In this document: piece after piece, positions 9,715-19,388 of the stretch
Position numbering within the stretch: position 1 is the stretch's first letter
Layout of the letters: each line of letters begins with the position of its first letter
From: Nemertoderma westbladi
Lineage: Eukaryota > Xenacoelomorpha > Nemertodermatida > Nemertodermatidae
NCBI GenBank assembly: GCA_032718475.1
Contig: JAUCBJ010007717.1
Span: 1 to 38,885, forward strand
Direction: 5' to 3'
DNA: 38,885 nucleotides
Made by a program: the position numbers and the translations under genes
The notes under the pieces: generated by a model
The model's database searches: none
What the model was told of the DNA's origin: nothing
What the model saw: the letters and a program-made list of their open reading frames with translations, nothing else

Positions 9715-9971
9715 GTTAATTCAATCTGTAGATCACATTCCCATTGCGTCGTTATGCGATGAATTGTTTCTAACCCGAGCCAGTAACCTTTTCCTTCCAT
9801 GTCACCAAAACCTTCTACATAAGAATCCCAATATTTATTGAAATCAGTGGAAGATGACTCTTCTCGAAACTGTATTATAAGATCACCCTTGTCGCAGATC
9901 ACGTCGTTGTTTAAAAAAGAAACAGGTTTATTAGAAACGGAATTACCGGCACATGGGAATACTGCCTCGGT

Positions 9972-10370
9972 AGTTGTGGTGGGCGGGGGGGTTGTAGTGG
10001 TGGGCGGGGGGGTTGTAGTGGTGGGTGGTGGGGTTGTAGTGGTGGGTGGGGGGCTTGTAGTGGTGGGTGGTGGGGTTGTAGTGGTAGGCGGGGGGGTTGT
10101 AGTGGTGGGCGGGGGGGTTGTAGTGATGGGTGGTGGGGTTGTAGTGGTAGGCGGGGGGGTTGTAGTGGTGGGCGGGGGGGTCGTAGTGGTAGGCGGGGGG
10201 GTTGTAGTGGTGGGCGGGGGGGTTGTAGTGGTGGGTGGTGGGGTTGTAGTGGTAGGCGGGGGGGTTGTAGTGGTGGGCGGAGGGGTTGTAGTGGTGGTTG
10301 AGGGTGTTACTGTGGTGGGTGAGGGTGTTATAGTGGTGGGCGGGGGGGCTGTAGTGGTGGTTGAGGGTGT
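9972..10370. repeat. 21-bp coding minisatellite encoding Thr/Pro stalk
   Basis: About 16 units of a 21-bp repeat (GTTGTAGTGGTGGGCGGGGG on +), encoding PPPTTTT on the minus strand, with degenerate edge units toward the membrane side (APPPTTITPS, TPSTTTT). The + strand is dense in runs of three to seven G, so G-quadruplex formation is likely. The Thr-rich product would be heavily O-glycosylated, as in mucin stalks. Variants at G/A and C/T sites are mostly silent or conservative (one I, one S). Confidence 0.9.
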
Positions 10371-11057
10371 TGAAGATATACCATTCCATTCAGTGGTGTT
10401 TTCAACATCTGTTATATTTATATCTATAGGAACAGTGGTTGTATTGTTAGGTTGTGGTGGTGAGGGCTGTTCGGTGGTAGATGTTGTAGAAAAACTGTAA
10501 TATTTGAGTTTATAGGAATAGCGTTTACAATATCGGGTCGAAGTTCTTTCCAAATTAACCAAGTTATTACTCCAGATATAACGGCGACTGATAGGCCTAT
10601 AAGAATTCCAATAATTACTCTCCGGTTCCGTCTCCATATATTCCCGATTAACCTTCGTCTATCAACCCTTTTCTTGTTTTTAGTCGTTTTCTTATCTGAA
10701 TAACTTTTAATGTCTATCGAACTTTTCTTGTTTTCCTGAGGATTTGGATTCACTTCATTTTTAAAATTCCTTTTGAACAATGAAGGTGTCCATTTGCGTG
10801 GCCTATTCCACGCCATGTCGAGGGCTCGGAATCTGTTGACTTTGGTACCAGGTTTGGGTATTTCCGAAGGACAATTGTGTTCATTACATTTATGAATATC
10901 AAAGAAGACTTCATCACTACCAATAGATGTTGTATTCGTTGCCATAACAATAATAAACGCGAAAGAAACGTAATATTCACGAAAGTTATATTTGGCTTAA
11001 CCCTATTGACAATCGGGTGGGTGGTGTGTTATTCGGGCTAGAGTGCCCTATGCGTCT

Positions 11058-11070
11058 ATGGTATATAAAA
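11058..11070. promoter_or_regulatory. TATA-box-like sequence upstream of the FReD gene
   Basis: GGTATATAAAAG on +, reading CTTTTATATACC on -. It lies about 115 bases upstream of the minus-strand ATG at 10945. A start about 30 bases downstream would give an 80-90-base 5' UTR. The sequence fits + transcription at least as well, so direction is uncertain. Confidence 0.35.
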
Positions 11071-12436
11071 GTGCGCCTACTGTACTATTACACTGCTACA
11101 GTATGTGTCGTAATATATTATCATTTTCTGATGACACTCCCCCCAACCCCACCCCCCCAAAAAAAAATTTAGCTTGAAATTCGAAACACAAATAGTTCGA
11201 CTCACCGAGGAGCCCATTAAGCCGAAATTTTCTATTTTACCTTTTTTTATTTAAAAAAGAGTATCTTGCGAAATTGAAACATTCGTATCACCGTCATTCT
11301 TCATATTAGTTGTTTATTTTGTTGTATAATTATTTTTATCCTTAGAAAGTTTGCGTTGCAAGGATTCCAAATATGTGAAGACCAGATAGTGGCGCACATT
11401 TACCGCAAGTGAAATAGTGAATAGTTTATTGTTTTGGTTAGACAACACTGCCACTGTTCGCGGTATTTCAACTTTTCATAACGCGAGTTGAATATTTTTT
11501 CGGATTTATTTATAATGAATATTCCAATATCAGTACTGGGTGCGGGAACATGGAATTTGGGTATATTCAATGGACTGGGGGCGATTCACGGGCGAATTTG
11601 GGGCGACTTACGGGGCACGGGACTCATATCAGATATTTAAGGGCCAAGGGTGGGAGGCAAAATCAAGCAGTACTCAGGTTTACCTGATACTATTTAGGCC
11701 TAGCCAACTTCCTGCTGCCTGTAGAGGTGGATTTGGTAACTCGCTAGGTTGCCCTTCTTGGGAACTGGCACCAACTTATTTGTTTTCATTTCAATGACAA
11801 CACACAAATCTGATACAATTGTCCAGATTATCACTGATACTTAATTACAGCTACCCACCTGTTGTGGCGCGTGTAAAACTTCCTTGATTCTGTAATATCG
11901 GCGATATATTAAGCAAATAAGAATAACAAATTGAATTTACCAGTAGAATATCCAATATATGATAAATAATTATAACTCAATTATTAACTCTTTAAGTTTA
12001 GACCTTATGCCTGTAATAACCACCAGTCAATTAAACCTGACCGGGGATCAGTGCCTCTGCATGGGCAATGCGACTTCTTCTGTCCAACAATAACAAAAAG
12101 AGTGAATCAACCACAGAACTAATCGTACTTATATGCTTATATGCTTATATGCTCTAAATAACCGGACCTTAAGTTTCCGATTAATTCTCGGTCACTTCCA
12201 AATCCTGGAAAGCCTATTCAAGGCTGCCCATGCCTTTCCCTTACGTATTCGAAGGTCCTCACCTGACTTCCGGATCCATGATCCTAGGTAACAGAAGTCA
12301 TCCACATGTTCAAGCATACCATCTTTTGAGCTTATGCTCATATAAAGTACGCATAGTATAGTACGCATAATATAAAGTAGGAATATAAGTCATATAAAGT
12401 AGAATAGCCATAATAAAAGTAACCGGAAAATTAATG
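11071..12436. other. 1.4 kb without recognised gene
   Basis: A C-rich/A-run tract is at 11146-11166. At 11395-11460 there is a reverse-complement match to the interior of the 391-bp element (9505-9572): TCTAACCAAAACAATAAACT and CACTTGCGGT on both, roughly 80% alike over ~65 bases. An 85-codon frame at 11540-11797 has no recognisable domain. Short repeats CTTATATG (12130-12152) and ATATAAAGTA (12340-12405) occur. Nothing else is supported. Confidence 0.4.
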
Positions 12437-13320
12437 TTTATTTTCGGGTTCTTTTTCTTTTTGGGGGTCGCTTGCGACATTTCGGTGGCGGGGAGCCATT
12501 ACTAGGTACCGGAGGCGGAGAACCTTGCACTTGTAGCCCCTCAGTGGCGGAAGGATGAATTTCCAATGAGTCGGAAGGGGGTGCTACAGTTCGTACGGTT
12601 GGTCCACCAGTAGATGTTCCAGGTTGAGGTTAGCTAACCACGATTGATGTGGGAACAGAATGGCGCAATAACTTTACATAACGTGATCGCGCAATCCACT
12701 GTAAATTCGGAGAGTAATCCCACAATCTGATATATTTCAGAAGGGATATTTCGTCGTCCCTTTGGGTTGAGTCGAAAGATATTTGACTTTTTTATATGGT
12801 CAAGATACTTCTGCAGGGGCGCGACTTCGGCATCGTCGAGGGGTTTAACCAGAGATAGAAAATCCACGCTGCAGGCATGAAACTCGGGTTTCGTTACACA
12901 ATGTTGACAGAGCAAGACGAAATCCGTGTGGTCCTGAGACCCATAGCCCGGGGAATGGAGAAGACGTCTTTCGAGGTAACTATCCCGAATTAAAATATTT
13001 ATTTGATCAGCTCGACCAAGGGGAGCGATAATCCATTCATCAGTATTGTTGCATATAGGCTCTACAATGTGAGTTTACAACATCAGAGCATCCACAACTA
13101 AATTGGGGTTGGAGATGTCGGTGTCGAGAGGTATTGGTCGCGTTCGACTGTAAGCGACACCGAAAACGCTTTACAGACCCAGACGCGTGAATATGTGCTT
13201 TACTTTGGAACCCTTCAATTAAAGTCTGGACCACGGGTTGGACCAAAGAAGCTGATTCGTGTTCGTTGTTCAATCATCCATGCTACGTCCGCTCTTCGTC
13301 CACACGTCCATACAGGGCGA
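12437..13320 (-). pseudogene. Unrecognised coding remnant with basic C-terminal tail
   Basis: Protein-like composition runs through several frames on the minus strand. The most upstream piece is about 13270-13040 (VKRFRCRLQSNATNTSRH, then FSCGCSDVVNSHC). A second frame, open from a stop near 13080 to 12634, reads TDEWIIAPLGRADQINILIR, LLHSPGYGSQDHTDF, VLLCQHCVTKPEFHAC and PLDDAEVAPLQKYLDHIKK, ending FCSHINRG-TAG. A third frame (12635-12437) is Pro/Ser-rich and ends in KCRKRPPKRKRTRK-TAA, a dense basic cluster that would act as a nuclear localisation signal. The pieces join only through one-base shifts or very short introns, so it is probably a degraded gene. I do not recognise the family. The basic tail suggests a nuclear or nucleic-acid-binding product. 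Confidence 0.4.
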
Positions 13321-13584
13321 CATACTCTGAGAGTGAGTTCGGTAGATTACAGCTGCTTCTACTGCTGTACTGCACCATGCAAAAATAACCTGTTATCTGT
13401 CAGTCTGTACCTACTGCTGTAAACTACTCCCTCACCGGGTACCGGTACCCCTAACCATACATTCCATAATCCGGTAATCTGCGGTCCATTCCATTATCTG
13501 CGGCAAATCACCCATACGCTGACCCTTTTACACGTGAGCCCCATTGTCCTCTTCTACAACTAAACTCGAAACACCCCCGCAATC
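13275..13584. other. Short spacer before LINE ORF1
   Basis: No gene. It contains the perfect palindrome GGGTACCGGTACCC (13437-13450). The last ~100 bases before ATG 13585 are probably the 5' UTR of the following LINE. Confidence 0.4.
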
Positions 13585-14124
13585 ATGCCAACTCGCAATG
13601 AACACCAAGATATTTCCACACGAATGGATCGACTTGAGAAACTTTTGGCCGCTGTATCTTCCGACTTAAAAGCCATTACCACCCAATTAAACCCAACCGA
13701 TGGGTCCCCCTCACTTATACAAACGATTAATATCCTACGCGAGGAAAACGGATACCTTAAAGAGAACCTCAATGCCGTTCGCGATTCCTTGGCAAGGGAG
13801 ATTGACTCCCTCAACCAGTACATAAGACGACACAATGTCCTCCTTCACGGAATCCCGGAAGGAAATCCCAAATCCGACCGTGATCGTCTCTTGCAGATAT
13901 TATCATCTCTGTCCATTAATCCAAATTTACTCGATGTTTGTCATCGCCTAGGACGACCTAAATCGAAACCTCGCCCTTTATTAATACGCTTCCTGGGACA
14001 CGCAACACGTTACACTATTCATTCACGGAAAGCCGAACTACCAAAAGTAATCTACCCGAGTGATCACCTCACAACTTATCGCGCTTCACTACTGCGATTC
14101 GGAAACTTTTATCGCGGACAATGA
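13585..14124 (+). CDS. LINE (family 3) ORF1, nucleic-acid-binding coiled-coil protein, C-terminally truncated
   Basis: ATG at 13585. The first ~85 residues form heptad-like, charged helix (RMDRLEKLLAAVSSDLKAI and LREENGYLKENLNAVRDSL). An RRM-like part follows: RRHNVLLHGIPEG, DVCHRLGRPK and RPLLIRFLG. The HGIPE and HRLG blocks are characteristic of ORF1 proteins of L1-, CR1- and RTE-group LINEs, which form RNA-binding multimers. At ~179 codons it lacks the usual C-terminal end. The frame runs out at 14124 while overlapping the endonuclease frame from about 14060, which suggests a deletion fused ORF1 to mid-endonuclease. It is probably not functional. Confidence 0.75.
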   Translation: MPTRNEHQDISTRMDRLEKLLAAVSSDLKAITTQLNPTDGSPSLIQTINILREENGYLKENLNAVRDSLAREIDSLNQYIRRHNVLLHGIPEGNPKSDRDRLLQILSSLSINPNLLDVCHRLGRPKSKPRPLLIRFLGHATRYTIHSRKAELPKVIYPSDHLTTYRASLLRFGNFYRGQ

Positions 14125-15609
14125 TGCACTTGACTTAATAAAATTCTACGGATATCACGAACCTATTCTTAATAATCGAACTGTAGGTATTCTTCACCGG
14201 GGAGGCACAGCTATTTTCGTTAAAGACAATATTGAAATTTCAGAAAGAACAGATTTACAAATTAAATGTTCCGGCCTTGAAAACACATGGGCACAAATAA
14301 ACCGCCCCCATTCCAAACCCCTTATAATTGGTACCATCTACAGACCTGATCCCATTACAATAGATACCTTCCTCCCTCTCCTTGAGTCTAGGCTATCATC
14401 ACTAACTGACTTAAAACATGACGTCATCATCACAGGTGATTTCAACATAGATTTACTAAAATCTACTACAATCTCCAAAAAATATATCGACCTCCTCCAT
14501 TCCCATGGCTTTATCCAATTAATAAACCAACCAACCCGCATTACACAATGGTCCAAAACTCTAATCGATCATATGATTACAAATATCACGACATCCATTT
14601 CCCATTCTGGTACATTCCAATCTAAGATAGGCACATCTGATCACCAACCCACATTTGTTATCTTTCAGAAGTACTCTTGTTACTTCGAAAGAGATAAAAC
14701 CCATTCGGTTTTTGATTTTTCTGACTATAATCAAACCCAATTCGTAAGTGATATTACATCATCCAACACCTGGTCCTATAACTCATCCTCCGTCCCCCAT
14801 AATGATAAATTTAACGTCTTTTATAGCGACCTTGAAAAATTATGCTCTTCCTATGTCACCAAAAAAAATATACGTCCCAAACTAATCCCACAAAAGCCAT
14901 GGATGACCCCTAATCTAATCAAATGCACAATTAAAAAAAACACTTTATACCGCAAATTTGTAAGACACCCAACGGACGCTAACCGCAACACATTCAATAA
15001 ATACAGAAACAAATTAACATCTACTCTACGGGCGGCTGAAAAAACATACTATGATACACAATTCAAATTACATTCTAAAAACATTCGTAAAACCTGGATT
15101 ATAATAAATTCTGCACTAAATAGATCGACTAAACTTAATCTACCTAAAAAACTAACTATTCGCACTGGAGACATTACTGAAACGGTAACAGACGCGGAAC
15201 GCATCGCAAATATCCTAAACACCCACTTCGCTACAATAGGACCTAAGCTTGCTAAAGAAATACCAAATTCACCACGTTCACCTCTCCGTTATATAAATCG
15301 TAATCAACCAAATTCCTTTGTTTTAACTGAAACTTCCCCTGTTGAAGTAGAGTACCGCTTACTGCAACTTGACCCTAATTCTTCCTCGAATGACCAATTC
15401 CCAACCAAATTATTATTACACGCTGCAAAACCGCTATCAATTCACCTAAGCTATTTAATTAACCTGTCTATTACCCAAGGCTTCTTCCCCAGTGCACTCA
15501 AACCAGCTAAAATTATTCCTATTTACAAAGGCAATGACCCAACAGACTCCAATAATTACAGGCCAATATCTCTTCTTCCAGTACTAACAAAAATATTCGA
15601 ACAAATAAT
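14090..15609 (+). pseudogene. LINE (family 3) endonuclease plus N-terminal RT, cut off by a satellite array
   Basis: The frame enters mid-endonuclease without its N-terminal catalytic Asn/Glu blocks. Visible are RGGTAIFVKD, the catalytic block ITGDFNIDLL, PTRI...LIDHMITN and the terminal TSDHQPT. This order is the APE-type endonuclease of CR1/L2/Rex-group LINEs, which nicks the target for reverse transcription. The linker (about 14700-15350) contains KPWMTPNLI. RT begins with KIIPIYKGNDPTDSNNYRPI and SLLPVLTKIFEQIIH, then changes at 15610 into the 32-bp array. The catalytic palm is missing. The open frame continues through the array only because that repeat lacks stops. Confidence 0.85.
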
Positions 15610-18600
15610 CCACCTCCCGTATCCTCTCCCCCTGGCATGCCCCTCTCCCGTATCCCCTCCCCCTGGCACACTCCACCTCCCGTATCCTCCTCACCCCCTG
15701 GCACGCTCCACCTCCCGTATCCTCTCCCCCTGGCATGCTCCACTCCTGTATCCTCTCCCCCTGGCATGCTCAACCTCCCGTATCCTCTCCCCTGGCACTC
15801 TCAACCTCCCGTATCATCTCCCCCTGGCACACTCCACTTCCCATATCCTCTCCCCCTGGCATGCTCCACCTCCCGTATCCTCTCCCCTGGCACGGTCCAC
15901 CTCCAGTATCCTCTCCCCCCAGCACGCTCCACCTCCGGTATCCTCTCCCCCTGGCACGCTCCACCCCCTGTATCCTCTCCCCCGGCACTCCACCTCCTGT
16001 ATCCTCTCCCCCAGGCACACTCCACCTCCCATATCCTCTCCCCCTGGCATGCTCAACCTCTCGTATCATCTCCCCCTGGCACACTCCACCTCCCATATCC
16101 TCTCCCCCTGGCATGCTCCACCTCCCGTATCCTCTCCCCCTGGCATGCTGCACTCCCGTATCCTGTCCCCTGGCACGCTCTACCTCCCTATCCTCTCCCC
16201 CTGGCACGCTCCACCCCTGTATCCTCTCCCCCTGGCACGCTCCAACCATGTATTCTCTCCCCCTGGCACACTCCAACTCCCGTATCCTCTCCCCTTGGCA
16301 CGCTCCACCTCCCATATCCTCTTCCCCTGGAACGCTCCACCTCCCGTATCCTCTTCCCCTGGCACGGTCTACCTCCAGTATCCTCTCCCCCTGGCACGCT
16401 CCACCTCCCGTATCCTCACCCCCTGGCACGCTCCACCTCCCATATCCTCTCCCCCTGGCACGATCCATTCCCGTATCCTCTCCCCCTGGCATGCTCCACT
16501 CCCATATCCTGTCCCCTGGCACGCTCCACTCCCGTATCCTCTCCCCCTGGCATGCTCAACCTCCCATATCCGCTCCCCCAGCACTCTCAACCTCCAGTAT
16601 CCTCTCCCCCCGGCACGCTCCACCTCCCGTATCCTCTCCCCCTGGCACGCTCCACCCCCTGTATCCTCTCCCCCTGGCACGCTCCACTCCCGTATCCTCT
16701 CCCCCTGACACGATCCACTCCCGTATCCTCTCTCCCTGGCATGCCCCTCTCCCGTATCCCCTCCCCCTGGCACACTCCACCTCCTGTATCCTCTACCCCT
16801 GGCACGATCCACCTCCCATATCCTCTCTACCTGGCATGCTCCACCTCCCGTATCCTCTCCCCCGGCACTCTCAACCTCCCGTATCATCTCTCCCTGGCAC
16901 ACTCCACCTCCAGTATCCTCTCTTCCTGGCACACTCTACCTCCCATATCCTCTCCCCCTGGCACGCTCCACCCACGTATCCTCTCCCCCTGGCACGCTTC
17001 AACTCCCGTATCCTCTCCCCCTGGCATGCTCCACCTCCCGTATCCTCTTCCCCTGGCACGGTCTACCTCCAGTATCCTCTCCCTCTGGCACGCTCCACCT
17101 CCCGTATCCTCACCCCATGGCACGCTCCACCTCCCGTATCCTCTCCCCCTGGCATGCCCCTCTCCCGTATCCCCTCCCCCTGGCACACTCCACCTCCCGT
17201 ATCCTCACCCCCTGGCACGCTCCACCTCCCGTATCCTCTCCCCCTGGCACGCTCCACTCCCGTATCCTCTCCCCCTGGCATGCTCCACTCCCGTATCCTG
17301 TCCCCTGGCACGCTCCACCCCCCGTATCCTCTCCTCCTGGCATGCTCCACTCCTGTATCCTCTCCCCCTGGCATGCTCAACCTCCCGTATCCTCTCCCCT
17401 GGCACTCTCAACCTCCCGTATCATCTCCCCCTGGCACACTCCACCTCCCATATCCTCTCCCCCTGGCATGCTCCACCTCCCGTATCCTCTCCCCTGGCAC
17501 GGTCCACCTCCAGTATCCTCTCCCCCCAGCACGCTCCACCTCCGGTATCCTCTCCCCCTGGCACGCTCCACCCCCTGTATCCTCTCCCCCGGCACTCTCA
17601 ACCTCCCGTATCATCTCTCCCTGGCACACTCCACCTCCTGTATCCTCCCCCCCAGGCACACTCCACCTCCCATATCCTCTCCCCCTGGCATGCTCAACCT
17701 CTCGTATCATCTCCCCCTGGCACACTCCACCTCCCATATCCTCTCCCCCTGGCATGCTCCACCTCCCGTATCCTCTTCCCCTGGCATGCTGCACTCCCGT
17801 ATCCTGTCCCCTGGCACGCTCTACCTCCCTATCCTCTCCCCCTGGCACGCTCCACCCCTGTATCCTCTCCCCCTGGCACGCTCCAACCATGTATTCTCTC
17901 CCCCTGGCACACTCCAACTCCCGTATCCTCTCCCCTTGGCACGCTCCACCTCCCATATCCTCTTCCCCTGGCACGCTCCACCTCCCGTATCCTCTTCCCC
18001 TGGCACGGTCTACCTCCAGTATCCTCTCCCCCTGGCACGCTCCACCTCCCGTATCCTCACCCCCTGGCACGCTCCACCTCCCGTATCCTCTCCCCCTGGC
18101 ACGCTCCATTCCCGTATCCTCTCCCCCTGGCATGCTCCACTCCCATATCCTGTCCCCTGGCACGCTCCACCCCCCGTATCCTCTCCTCCTGGCACGCTCC
18201 ACTCCCGTATCCTCTCCCCCTGGCATGCTCAACCTCCCATATCCGCTCCCCCAGCACTCTCAACCTCCAGTATCCTCTCCCCCCGGCACGCTCCACCTCC
18301 CGTATCCTCTCCCCCTGGCACGCTCCACCCCCTGTATCCTCTCCCCCTGGCACGCTCCACTCCCGTATCCTCTCCCCCTGGCACGATCCACTCCCGTATC
18401 CTCTCTCCCTGGCATGCCCCTCTCCCGTATTCCCTCCCCCTGGCACACTCCACCTCCTGTATCCTCTACCCCTGGCACGATCCACCTCCCATATCCTCTC
18501 CCCCTGGCATGCTCCACCTCCCGTATCCTCTCCCCCGGCACTCTCAACCTCCCGTATCATCTCTCCCTGGCACACTCCACCTCCTGTATCCTCTCCCCCT

Positions 18601-19363
18601 GGCACACTCTACCTCCCATATCCTCTCCCCCTGGCATGCTCCACCTCCCGTATCCTCTCCCCTGGCACACTCAACCTCCTGTATCCTCTCCCCCTGGCAC
18701 ACTCCACATCCTGTATCATCTCCCCCTGGCACGCTCCACCCCCGTATCCTCTCCCCCTGACACGCTCCACCTCCCTATCCTCTCCCCCTGGCATGCTCCA
18801 CCCCTGTATCCTCTCCCCCTGGAACGCTCCACCCACGTATCCTCTCTCCCTGGCACGCTCCACCTCCCGTATCCTCTCCCCTGACACACTCAACCTCCTG
18901 TATCCTCTCCCCCTGGCACACTCTACATCCTGTATCATCTCCCCCTGGCACGCTCCACCCCCGTATCCTCTCCCCCTGACACGCTCCACCTCCCTATCCT
19001 CTCCCCCTGGCATGCTCCACCCCTGTATCCTCTCCCCCTGGAACGCTCCACCCACGTATCCTCTCTCCCTGGCACGCTCCACCCCCGTATCCTCTCCCCC
19101 TGACACGCTCCACCTCCCTATCCTCTCCCCCTGGCACGCTCCACCTCCCGTATCCTCTCTCCATGGCACGCTCCACCTCCCGTATCCTCACCCCTGGCAC
19201 GCTCCACCCCCGTATCCTCTCCATCTGGCACGCTCCACCTCCCTTTTCCTCTCCCCCTGGCACGCTCCACCTCCCGTATCCTCTCACCCTGACACGCTCC
19301 ACCTCCAGTATCCTCTCCCCCTGGCACGCTCCACCCCTGTATCCTCTCCACCTGGCACGCTCC
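15610..19363. repeat. 32-bp C-rich satellite array, ~117 copies with higher-order structure
   Basis: The unit is about 32 bp, CACCTCCCGTATCCTCTCCC followed by CCTGGCACGCTC. Many point variants and small indels occur. Since 32 is not a multiple of three and stops are rare, all three + frames stay open for long distances, giving several overlapping 500-1250-codon frames; these are artefacts. Higher-order repeats are evident. A block starting near 15890 (GGTCCACCTCCAGTATCC, then the GGTATCC variant) recurs about 1.6 kb later near 17495. A seven-unit, 224-bp block at 18661 recurs at 18885. The complementary strand is G-rich. Confidence 0.93.
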
Positions 19364-19388
19364 TGAAGAGGTTGAAGACGGACATACA

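Larger units (their letters stand above)
8955..10945 (-). pseudogene. Type II transmembrane, mucin-stalk, fibrinogen-related protein (interrupted)
   Basis: FReD proteins bind carbohydrate or acetylated ligands, commonly in innate recognition. The ATG at 10943-10945 (G at -3 and +4) opens a basic N-terminal region of ~109 residues. A membrane segment follows at residues ~110-132 (IIGILIGLSVAVISG, preceded by RRNRR), implying type II topology. After it come N-glycosylation sequons and a stalk of about 16 PPPTTTT repeats, then the FReD: DFNKYWDSYVEGFG, GYWLGLETIHRIT, then FEGRTGAALYK, NGSQFSTKDKDHD, GGWWHTV, TNLNG and final IKILNCN-TAA (8955). Two lesions are seen: a one-base shift in a five-T run (10490-10494) between membrane segment and stalk, and a 391-bp inverted-repeat insertion (9324-9714) splitting the FReD. 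Both cysteines of the usual second FReD disulfide are absent, while the first pair (PCAG, VICD) remains. The reading is otherwise open over ~1.5 kb, so decay is recent, or the shift is a sequencing error and the insertion acts as an intron. Confidence 0.8.

Noticed and set aside
9838-10500. 220-codon + frame of Gly/Val repeats opposite the stalk
   Set aside because: Antisense shadow of the PPPTTTT-coding repeat. The minus-strand reading has flanking domain evidence and this one has none.
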